From contig VYZI01000103.1 in assembly GCA_013397695.1 (NCBI GenBank), positions 1,588,197 to 1,652,196 of the forward strand: DNA of 64,000 bases. Direction: 5' to 3'. A program made the translations under genes and the position numbers. The stretch is from Centropus unirufus. Taxonomy: Eukaryota; Chordata; Aves; Cuculiformes; Centropidae. This document shows, piece by piece, positions 39,601 to 51,600 of the stretch. Under the pieces are notes generated by a model that was not told the origin of the DNA, did not search any database, and saw only the letters and a program-made list of their open reading frames with translations. Position 1 is the first letter of the stretch; every line of letters begins with the position of its first letter.

Positions 39601-42600
39601 GTCAAGATGAAGTAAGAAATGTAGATGTGTGTTGAGGTTTTTGATAAGTAGGAGTGGGAGTTATGTACTGCAAAGCAAGTTTCTCAGCATAATGATGTTG
39701 GATAAAGACACCTTTAGGATTATGCTTGTAGTTTACTCTCCTGTGTTTTGCTTAGGCTTTCCTAAAATCATTTGTGTATATAATGCAGGTAATTGTAAAA
39801 GCTGCTTTCTTTGAGGTCAGGAATGTATTATTTTGGCTTGAGTTTGTTAAAACTTTTAAAAAATTTATTACCACTTTACTTTGAAAGTGTCACCACTTTA
39901 CAGTAAAGCATAACCTGTAAGTCAGGCCTCATCAGCCTGGCCTATACTAAGTTGTAAGGGCCTGCTTAGTGAATATAAGGATGATTAGAAGACTCAAGGA
40001 CTTGTGTTTGCTTAATAGTAACAGTTTTATTAGTTCATTTAAAGACAGAAGGGATACAAATCCGTTTATGTAAATGCTGCTGTCTCTGATTTTTTTGTGT
40101 CCAGTGTAAGATGACATATGAGACTGTTCTCTACATAGAAAAGTCTTCCTTTCTATGTGTATATTTAGTTGGTAGAGAGCATTCCTTATTGGAGCAATGA
40201 TGGCATCAAGTCCTGTCTTCTGCTGCTTTGGAAGTACTTGGCATTGTTCCGTAGTATCGAGCATGTATGGATGCTATGGCAGTGTCTGGGCATGCCTGGA
40301 ATGCCCTAGTCAATACAGCCACACTGAACATGAAACAGTCACTGCTCTGGTAGCCTGTGTGAGTCCTGGAGCTTGTTGTGAAGAGGTCCAGAAGTTGCAA
40401 CTGGGTTAGGTTTTTGATGGTTCCCTGCAGTAGCTGGATGGTGGTTTGCTGCGTATGTGGGTGTATGCAGTCATGTTTCTTGTTAAGTGGAAGTGTAACT
40501 GGTAGAAGTATCTTGTTCTGGAATCAAATGCTTAACCATGAAGTGACAAGCTTCCTCAAAGTGGTCATAGTCCTTTCTGTGCCAGTCTGGAAATCTCTTC
40601 CTCCTTTGAAATTAAGCATGGTGCTGACAAGAGAGGTAAACAAATCCACAGCTATGAGCTTTCAGCACTTACGTGATGGCTGCTGGGGGAATTTTTAATG
40701 TGAAAACAGTAAGTACTTGTACCTGTGTTACCCTATTACTGTGAGGCTTACCCAAATCTTTTTCTGCTTTCTTTCCTAAACCATTCTGAAAAGAGCTGAC
40801 TCATGCTGGACTTCCAGAACATGTCTTTTGACAACACTGAGCTACTGAAATGACTACCTTGTTCCCTTATTCAGTGGCATATGCTGAAGGATTAGAGTAG
40901 TCTTCATAATCTAGCAAGCCCACTTCGCACTTCCAGATTCTGCTAGGTTTTAGCTGGACGGAATTCTCTTGCACTCGGGCTCATACGGTATCTTCTGTCT
41001 CTTCAGATGTTTTAGATAAGGTAGGTGACTTTTTTTTTAGAGCTAAGGCTGTAACTCCTTGGGCACTTACCTTGTGGTGTCCCAAGGTAGCGTTAAACTT
41101 CTTTATGGTAGTCCTGCAATTGGTCTTCAAATTGAGGTGAGCTTGCTCCTCTTGAGTAATGAGCCCTAATCACTTCAAGGAAGAATGGCTGTTTGACTAA
41201 GTCCAGTTCTTTGGATTATGTAAGCCCTGCATGTTTTCTGTTCCTCCCTCATTTTCACCTTTCAACCCTCCTCATCCTAGTGAATGGATAGGTGCCCTCT
41301 CCCACAAATGAGAGAGCTTTTGGGGATCGGGTATGTTCATTCCGTTTCAGAAGAATCCTTTCTTGTGCTCTTAGGATTTACCTGTACAGAGATATCACTA
41401 AAAATATAAAATGCAAGTTGCATAATCACCGTCTTATGGGAAGTACTTATATATGTCAGTCGAATGTTAAATGCCAGCTGACGTGGATGGGATATTTTTG
41501 TGTGTGTGTGGCACAGTAAACTGGCTGTGCTGATGTTACAGGTGGGTCAGATGATCTGGAACTTGTGGCTCAGTTTGAGCAGCAAAAAACAGTGGATTAA
41601 TTACAAGTAGTTAAAGACTTTAGAAGACTTTTCAATGCATCTTCAACCATGTTGTAGGGCTGAATTTTTTTTTTCAGGCTACTTGGGTATCGTAGAATTT
41701 GCCACAAAAGGGAAATTCTACTTTGTGCTTCCTATGCAGAGGCCACTGACTGAAGTAAAATTTCTATTTCCTCTTCAGTTATCATGGACCACCTTTGCAT
41801 GGAATAGGTTTTATGGAGACATATTTGATCTTTTAATCAAGTTTCGTACACAAATGTTGACCACTGGGGTCACTAGACAAAATCCCTTGTCTACTTTAGT
41901 TCATACTAATTCACAGTTCCAGCAACTTTTAAGTGTCCATTGTACTACATCGTTAAACACTTAAAAAATTTCAGGGAGGATCAGAAAGAAAATCTCCCTG
42001 TGAATGGAGACAATTATTTGGATGCCATATAATAAGGGTGTTCCCTGGTTTGCTGTATTTAATGAGTGGAGTCCAAGGTGTATCAGGTGCTCTGTGCTAG
42101 CAGTGGGCGAGAGCCATGGACTTGCTAGCAGAAAAGTTTCAGTTATTGTATGGGTGTATGTTTTTAGCTGGTGGCTTCATAGGACAGGTGAGGGAGTTGT
42201 GCAGGAGCTGTGGGAGGCAAGAACAACAGTTGTAACTAGCACTCCTACTTGGAGGTGTAAGTACCTAGTTAACTGCAGATAAGTGCATGTAAAAGCAACA
42301 TGGGGGATTTTGTTTGTCACCGGCTACTAATTTCAAAACATTTTAAAAGTAAATCCCCATTTTCTGCTTTGAAGTTGGTGGTTGTTATTACACACACTGA
42401 GGTGATAATCTTGGCTCTATAGAAATGGTTTGGACTGAAAAAAATTTTTTTTTCTCCCAGTGTGTTATCACAAATGATCATTTAACTGGAGGACATTGTC
42501 TTTTAAACCTTTAGTTTTAAGAACTGATATCCAAACTTTAATTCTGCTACACGCCTTTCTTTAAGAAAATATAAGTTTTTGTATTTTTAGCTGACTATTT

Positions 42601-45600
42601 ACTTCCAGTAAGTTTCCTGAGATCATTGTGTGGTGTTCCTGAAGTTGCTTGGTCATGGTGCTTTCATCTTGAGCTAATCTCTAAGATTTCAGATATGGCA
42701 TAAAATACCTGTCATATTAGATTTTGGATCTGTCATGTTCTCACTACTCTGGCATGATTTGTGAGTACAAGAAAGGAATGGGATATGGTGCCAAAATCAG
42801 AAATGTCCCTTCTCCGTTTCCTAGGCAGGTGGGTTTTGCAGCTTCCTTCTGTGTTCTTGCTAACACGATAGCGGGGTCCCTGCCTCAGCTGTTACCATGG
42901 CTGTTGCCATGGCCTATGGCTACGAATGGCAAATGGCCCTCATGGCAAATCTGCCTCCTGGACATGTTCAGCTGCACCTTCCTGGGAGCACTTTGCCCCT
43001 TCATCCCTGGCATGTGCATTTCCTCTTCCCACACTTAAATCCTCCTTGCATTTTGCATTTGGCAGGTTTTGCATTTGGCAGGTTTTGCATTTAGTAAAAA
43101 AGGTTGAAATGCAGACAAACTTGGTGAGGAAGAGGACGTGATCTTCTTACTTCTCTTATGTAGAAATGACTGGGTTCACTTTCCTGAGCTTAACTTGAAG
43201 ACTAACTGAATGCAGCATTTAGTGTGACCTTTCATGCTCTATTTCAAGGTAGAGTAATGTGTTTGCAGCCTTCCCTCACCTGAGCCACGTTCAGTGTGAC
43301 GTATGTGAACTCCCTCTATATTTCTTGGACTTGACAAAGTGACTTCAAGTGTTTAGGATTTGCTTTGTTGCACCTTGAAGGCGCATTTCACATGAAGTTG
43401 TAGCATAAGAATCTTTGATTCAAAATGAGCTCTCATTTATCTTCTCTGGAGAGTTTTCCTTGGATGAAGTGAAGAAATTTCCCATGGTTTTGCATGGAAT
43501 GGTGTCAGCTACTGACTAAAGAAGCAGTTGTCAGACACTGTAGAGAGCTGATGGAGGTTTCCAGATGAATTATTTTTTATTGATTTATAAATAAATGAAT
43601 TGGGTGAACCCTGAATGCAGTCTGTGGAGCAGTTGGGATGGGAGCATATTTTAAATTGCTTTCCATAAGAAGCATCCTGCTTCTGTGGCTTGGGTTCACT
43701 TCCACCCCACCTTAGCCCCTCTATTTTATAATCTTTTCTTGTATTTTGTCAGTGTAATTTTGCCCAGATGAATTTGAAGAAACTGAGCGGAATGCTTAGA
43801 GAGAAACACTATTTCACCCTTTAGAAGAATTTTGAGGCAGTAACAAGGTAGGACGAGCCACAAGTGACATGCTCTGCAGGTGACTGTTGACATCCTTGTA
43901 AAAGGACTTTGTTTACCTATCAACTGTCACCATGTGGAGTAGCAGACCATGTTGTTGTAGTTGCTTTTAAGGACGAAAATCAGTTTAAGTTTAGCAGTCC
44001 CTGTGAAGGGTTACACATAGGAGTAAGTGATCTGGCAAGTTCTAGCAGTGCATTTTCGCACCTGGCAAGACTGAGTTAGCCTTTTCCAGAAGGAAGGAGA
44101 AATATATGTAAAGGTTATTTAAATGTGAATTAGGCACTTTGGGTTTCCTTTTCTGAATACAAATGAGAGCAGAATTAGCCACACCTCAGATACTATTTAT
44201 TGTGTCTATAGGTTCAAGACTAACTCTGAAACCTAACGGTATTCTGAATCTTAAACACACGAGAAAATTGGAACAATGGCACAGATGACTTACTCTGTAC
44301 TTGTTAAACACAGACTGAAGGACCAGAAATTAGTCATTCCTGCAAACATTCAGGGTTACTGCTGCCTCCACCTGGCAGTAGTTGGGTGGGGAATAGATTG
44401 CATTTTCTTTAATAAACAGAAATTTAGTGCCTGTCTCTGCTAACAACCTCTTTGTAATGTAAGTTTTTGTGGATGCAAAAAAAAACCACCTTTGTGCTTG
44501 TCTCTGGGCCATTACACATCTTCGGTTCACACCAAAGCTGCAATATATTGCTGTCCACTTCAGTGTAAAACATACCGAATATTATGTGAAAAATGAATAT
44601 GAGATTGTTTTGACTGAAAGTCTGTTTTGCAAATCTGGTTTAAGGCAATTAGTAGAAGCTCCATGGACAGAAGACTTAAATTGGGCCTTTTAAGAGGCTG
44701 TACGGGGAGTGGAGTCTCTCCGACACAAGGAAAAGATTGGATGATGCAAATGGTGCTGCCATCCAATTTCATTCTATGAATGTATATTTTAGTTGCTTGT
44801 CACTTATTTAGTAGATGAGTTCCATTACACTAGGCCCTTTTTATCTGTCAAAGCTGCAAAACAAAAAAAAAAGACTGCTCTGCTGAGGAAATGGTGATAA
44901 TAGCATTTATGTTTTTTTCAGGAATATGTTATAGTAAGGAAAATAATTTATGTTAGTTAGTAACCCTTCATAGGGGAAGAAAACTCAAATGATCTGTTTG
45001 TCCCAACAAATTCTTCGGAAAAAAAATAATCCATGAATATGAAAATAATAGTGCAATGAATGGATATAAACATGTTTGCTGAGTAAGTCCTTAAGCATGT
45101 CCAGCACTTTCAGGACTGGGCTGGGTACTGTACTACTTTATGCATTAGATATGGACTAGTTAACAATGTCCTTTCTCTTTTGAGTAACACTTTGGAGAAC
45201 TCTGAAAACTGCCTTTAAGCATCATCTTTTGACTACAGTAAACACCTCCCTGCTGATGCTGAATGCAGGTGAAACTCAGGGGCATAAAAAATAACTCTAG
45301 GAGCTTGACTGACTTTTCTGTTTTAATTTGTATACAGTAACCGACTTAGATGTCTCAAGATTGACTTTAAAGTAAGAGCACATTTTTTTGTTGATCCATT
45401 CTGTGATACCATTCAGTTTCTGTAAGCGACTCAATTCTTCTCACCAAGTAAGCCTGGTCATTCTGGAATTTACTCCGTTGAATTTAAATCTGGAAAAAAG
45501 TGTCTTTTAAAAAAAATCATTATTGTTCTAATAATTATAGAGTTGGAGAACTGAGATTTCTGTTTGCAAAAAAAAAAGATGAAAAATTAATGTTTGCATG

Positions 45601-48600
45601 CATGTATGTACATATCATGTGTACACATTGTCACAGCCGGGCAATAATAATGACATTGGGGAAAACTCATTGTTATGGGAAGTATTGGAAATAGTCCATG
45701 TGCCCTTTGTAAAATATCTTAGTGAACTAAAAATAGCTTTCCTCACACTGTCTAAAGACCAGTACCACCAATGAATATCGATTAAAGACAGGCCTTGGGG
45801 CTGCAAAAAGCATCAGGGAAGGAAAAGAAGGAACAAGAGTTAGCAATGCTGCATGTCACACCTTGCCCACACCTCATGTTGCACTTCTCAAGCAGGTTGG
45901 GATTGCATCCTAACAAATTCTTTGTGCAGATATTTTGAGGTAGCCGTGAGGAAAGCCACACAGGGGCGTAGTGAAGCTGTTCCTGGATGCAGGACTCCTG
46001 CCTTGGATGGGGTGGGTCCCATGCGCAGTGTCTGGCATGCAGGAGTCAGGGGGTGTGTGGTGAGCAGCAGAGCTGTGCTTGCCTGCTGTCTGCAGTAATG
46101 TCAACGCTTGCAAACACTGTGCTGACTTTGTGCAGCCCCCCCGTCTGTCAGCCTCTGCAGCTGTCTTTACAGGCTGCTTGATTTTGTGTTTTTAGTTAGC
46201 GTGGTAATTAGGGCAAGCTTGATTTAGGAAAGCTTGCAGTGTTGAGCATAATATTTGGGTGAATGGGCTTATTGATTGATCCTGTGTGTTGCTAAGAATG
46301 TTTTTCTGACTTGGTAAGTGTATCTTAGAAGCTGTAATATATTTTGACATAATGAGAGTCGGAGAGGAGCAAATGGAGGAAATTAATAAAGCTTGTTTTC
46401 TTCCTATGTTTTGTAGCAGCAGTACTGCCTATGCCCATTAAAAACTTGTACATCCCCTGTGGCTTGCGGGTTTGTGGTCTTTGGCTTAGAGATCCATCCT
46501 CTGCTGTGTTGTCTTTGAAAGCTGAGAATTGAGGAACTGACTCATGTATGTGTGTGTATATTGAAATTTAAAGCCCTTTATCAGAATTGTAACATTTTAA
46601 ATTAGATCTGGCATTTTTTTTACCCATTCTATACTTCTGTGTGATTTAGACTTTTTAAAAATTTCTGGTTTTAAGGAAGTTGTATCTATGAAATTACGTG
46701 TGTAACTAGTGCAGTATTGTAAGGAAATCCCTGCCAGTGTTGTGTGTGTAGTTGGATGAACAGAATCAGAACCTAATCATTAGTACTTCATTGAATTTGC
46801 ATACACAAGTGCTTCTGGAAATGTGTTGAAACATAGCAAGTTCTGTTAAATTGTGGGCAGACATCTTACTATGCTGTGCAGGCATGGATACAGTGTAGCA
46901 TTCCTAACTGGGGGCTTTTCCAAACCAGGGGCAAACAGAGCTTTCTTTTAACTTCAACTTTTGTTATTCCTTAGGCTACCAGTACTGTGACTTGGAGCAT
47001 TATAGAAATGTCTGAAACTCGTACATGGTACTAAAAATCCTGCTGTAGCTGCTGCTGCTCCCTTTCTGAATGCTCATATTCTGCTGCATGGGTCCCCTCT
47101 GTTTGAGGGTTCAACACTGACCCTCCCTGATCTTCTGTGCTGCCCTCCAGGTCCTGGTCTCCCCGGTTTTCCCCCTCAAAGAAATTAGAGGTGTGGGCTG
47201 TCATTCAGGACAAGGATTGATGCAGCTGTACAACTGAGAGCTCTCACCCCCTCAGAAAAGGTAGCCTTTTAGGTATTCGGTTTGCCTATGGATGTTGGAA
47301 TCAAAAATAAAAATAAAATGCTTGTGGCAATAAAATCCAGGTGTTTTAGTTGTTTACCTTTTTTCCTTCTATTAGCTGTGTTACTGGAATTAAAAATATT
47401 GCAGGTGCTTTGGGGTTTCTGCTTTTCCTAATAAATATCCATATGCCCCTCTGGTGACTCTATTTCAATGTCACTGATGCAGGGGGAAAAGGTTTGTTTA
47501 TGTGTCTTTCTCAATATCTTGGACTTCATTGAATAACTTAGAACGGTAATTAACAGCTGGTCTCTATTCTGCTGAAAGGCAAAGCTTTCCCTCTGCATTC
47601 TTAATTAAGCTCCTACAAAACGATCGGTAAAAGCTAGCTCTTGTTATACCCATCTGACTGTAACATGCTTCTATATGGTGAATATTACCAGTGCATAATA
47701 ACAATCTCCTGTCACCAGTCTGAAAATATTTGGTCCTTCTGGAAGACAGATTCCTGCCATAGGTGACACTTAATGTGCTGCTACTTTGAAAGTCCCACAA
47801 TAGAGAAGTTCCAAAATGGATGGCTCTCCCTCAGAAGAACGTTAAAACTTTGTAGAGCTATCTTCAGCCCCTCTGTCGTCTTAAATTCTGCTTCATCTCT
47901 GCCCTGCATAGATGCAGTACTAAAAGCAGGAGGATTTCATGTTTTGCTTTCATCTCTCGGCTTCTTACCCTTTATTGAAAGGTTATAAACTCTTTCTGGA
48001 GACTGGCTACTGGATTAGGGTGAGTTTTACCACTGCAGGAAAACTGGGAAGATGACATCTTTATTTAGAGGTGACATCTGTATTTGGATGTAGCTCAATC
48101 TCCTTTTTTAAACAAATTTCTCCCCTCCTGTATGAGGGAGAATGGAGGGCTTTTTTTCTACTGGTTCACTTGCACGTCTGGTCATCCTGAAGCTAATGAC
48201 CGCGTGAGGTGACTTGTCATTTTTCCAAGCAGTAGCTTTATACCACCTCACTGTGGTGGCAATATTTATGTGAGGCGTTGAACGTAAAGTGATGAAATGC
48301 TTCAGTTCTAGCAAGAGGTTTTAAATGTGCTTTCCCTGAGCATGAAGTAACGGTTCCCAGTACCTTGTAAGGTACTGTAAGGGAACACCTTACAATGTGG
48401 ACCACACCTCTCTGCAAAGGTGACTGGATTTCTTTCAACGTGCATGGTGCAAATTGAAGTTTATCTATGTTTGTAAACTTCACTTCCGTAGCATTTTCTT
48501 AGGCTGCCAACCAAGATTTTGGTTTACAAGGGCTGCTGCTTTGAATTACTTGAAAGCTTACAGAAAACTAAATTTGAAGATACTTAACTCGTAGCCACCT

Positions 48601-51600
48601 CACTGTTCTTTATTAGTCTTTATCTGTGATGTAGCTCACTGTAGTTTATATTTATTTTTCTTTAATTCTAATGTAATCCTTTTTTTCTAGTGTTCTAGGT
48701 AATGCAGTGGTATTTTTGCACATGAATCTTTTTAGTAGCAAAGGCGTGTCCTAGCCTGCCTATTCAGATTAATGCTTTCTTTGTGTAGCAAGATGGAGGA
48801 TACGTTTTCTGTAAGTTGGACATCTCTCTGGCCTTTGGGGGTAATTAAGCTTTTGGTGGTAAATAACCATCTTATAGATGAGAAGTCAGGTAGGTGTTGT
48901 GTTTCTTCAGCTGTTGCAAAAAAAAAACCAACAAACCAACTCAGTGGCTTTCTGCCACTGAGTTGTCTTTTCTGTCTTCAATTCTCAACTGCCTCAATTC
49001 TGCCTGCTCCATGGCTGCCTGCTTGCTGAAATACATGATTTCCAGCTCCACCAGTCTGTTCTTGAGTCATTCCTTGAGTATTACTCCCTTCCCGTGACAC
49101 TCCCATACCTCTCTGTGGCTCCACATCTTTCACTTCTGATTTTGCTGGCTAGAAACTTAACTTATTTTGGCATCTGGATGTACTGCTCCCATTGTTTGGT
49201 AGAACTGGGGGTCTTCTCTGGGCCTCTTGGCCTCTTGGTTTTAATTGGCTCTTTAGCAACCTTTGTTCTTGCACATGTAAGTAAACACTAAGGTTACATC
49301 TGTGTAAGAGTAGATATGCTTTTCATGTGAACTATCGATGATTTGATTCATGTATGAATACACGAGTATCCTTTTGATAGACAATGTTGAATTGAATTGC
49401 TAATAAAGTCTGTTTGCAAGAGCTTCCATGAACATTAAACAATGTCTGTATAAAAATTGAAATTCAGAGTTTAGGAAGACTGCTGAGATCTGGACATAGA
49501 ATATGATGCAAAATTTAATTTTGAAGTGTGAGTGTGCATGAAAGTTGATAATAGCGGAGATCATAGTGGAATAGAAGGAAGGTGTTGAGTAGATGTGGCT
49601 TTTGGTTTTGCTGTCTCCATTCCACCTTCCTTGTGCTTGTGAAATTCAATAAGGTAAGATTTGTAAAAGCTGGAAGGGGCTGGTTAGAATTCTGAGAAAT
49701 CTAGATGATACACAAGAGAACTCTGACATGCATGGGAAACTGAAAGGATGGACATGAAAACAAGTAAATATTAACATCTTAACGTGCTCTGGCTCAAAAT
49801 TGGGAAGTAAAGAGCGCAAGTTACCTCTTCAGTATTATCAACGAAGTGTCAGTGCAGTATCAAGCAGTACATAATGACAGGAATGGGAAAGAAAAAAATA
49901 TCACTATGAGATATTATTAAGGAAAAAGAAACCTAGTATCGACTGTAGTAATCGGAATAGATCCAGGCATGCCAATTTGAAATCTGGTCAGTTCTACACT
50001 TGGCAGATTCAAAAGCAAAAAAATGTGGCAGTGGTGAGGTGGTGTGGGTGCTGAAAACATGTGAGGATTTGTAGTGACTGGGCTCATCCTCTCGGCGTTG
50101 CTGTAGTGATTTCAAAAGGCTTCAGAGCTATGCAGTAGCGAACCTCGTGTGAAGATGGTTTCGTATAAAAGTGCCGGTACCAATTGAGCAAATTTGTGAG
50201 AATAGTGTTCGAGTCCTTTAAAGAGCTCACGTGTTGTGAGGCATCGGAGTGGCAGTGAGGACAGCTGCGGGTCCTGTGAGCCAGTTAAAAACGGCACGTG
50301 TGTCGAAGTGTGCAGCTTGGGCTTTGCCCACCTAGTCCACTTGCACGTATTAGATGTGCCTCTAACACTGCCTTTAATTCAGTGTCCTGTAAGACCTCCA
50401 GCATCTATGCTAAATATTAGAACAGCTGTGTTCAAAAATAGACTGTTTCTATCCCCACAATGTGGAACTTGATTTTCTTCTGACGCGATCACAAGACTGC
50501 TGCTGCAGCAGGGGCTTAATGCTATTTACGTCGGCATTTGACATAGCAACATCTCTCGGGGGATTTTTAAACAATGCAGCTGTTCAGGAGAGATGAAGAG
50601 GTTGAGGGTGGGGAGAGGGAAAAGAGGAGAAATAATTTCATCTACCATTAGGGGTATTGCAGCTGGGGGGAGGGTGCGGGGGGAAGGGATGCAGCCAGCA
50701 AGACAGTGAGTTCAGTAGATTCATGATTCTGCATGAATGGACGGCAGGATCATGGGACTTGCCGCTTTCTCTTGAATGGGAAAGAGCATCATGGGAATCT
50801 GGCTGCTTCTAATCTTTTTGTGAATGATTCTTTACCATGGCACTGCTTTTATGAATGGTTCTGGGGGCAAAGTGCTGCAAAACCCTTCTCAAGCTGGATG
50901 CAGGTTTCTTAAGGAATAAGGAACACTGGGGTGGGGATCAGGTACAGCAAAACACAGCAGTGCTGCGACGCTAAGCTGCTGTTGTACGCTTTTGAAGTCT
51001 GAGTGGACACTACAGTTTTTAATTCAGTGTAATTCATTTAGCTTGATGGAAGCAGAATTGCTTTTTATATTAAGTAGTTTTAATGAATCTATTTCAAAGT
51101 GTAGCTCGCTACGTGCATTTTTCCTGTTCTGTTAAGGATGGAGATGACGGCATAAAAGGACAGTTTAAAAATTATGAAACTTGAAGTTCTGCCTTTCTTG
51201 CTCACCTACATGTTCCTTTTTTGATTTATGTTCAAAATATTAAGTATTCAAAAGGTTTTATGGCACAAGAAGTAAAAGTAGGAATAGAGAGCAATAAAGA
51301 ATCCTTTTGTTTGGTCTGAAGCAACTCATTTACCATTTGACTTAAGTTGGAAGGAAGTGTTCTATTCGAACATTTGTGTACATACATTCTCAGAATTTTC
51401 CATTGTTTTGAAATTGTTGCAAACCTGTATGACTTGTTTTCTTGCCATCATCATTGCTTACAAACAAAATGCTGAATCATTTGAGAATTTAGTCTCCCCA
51501 GAAGTAACTCAATGTCACAAAACTTGTACAGGTTACACTAAAGTTCAAGGATTCCTGTTGCAGAGGTGAAAATGTTAATGTGTAATATTAGCCACTTAAC

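Noticed and set aside
50190..50225. tRNA-like B-box (GTTCGAGTCC)
   Set aside because: No matching A-box, acceptor stem or cloverleaf can be drawn around it.
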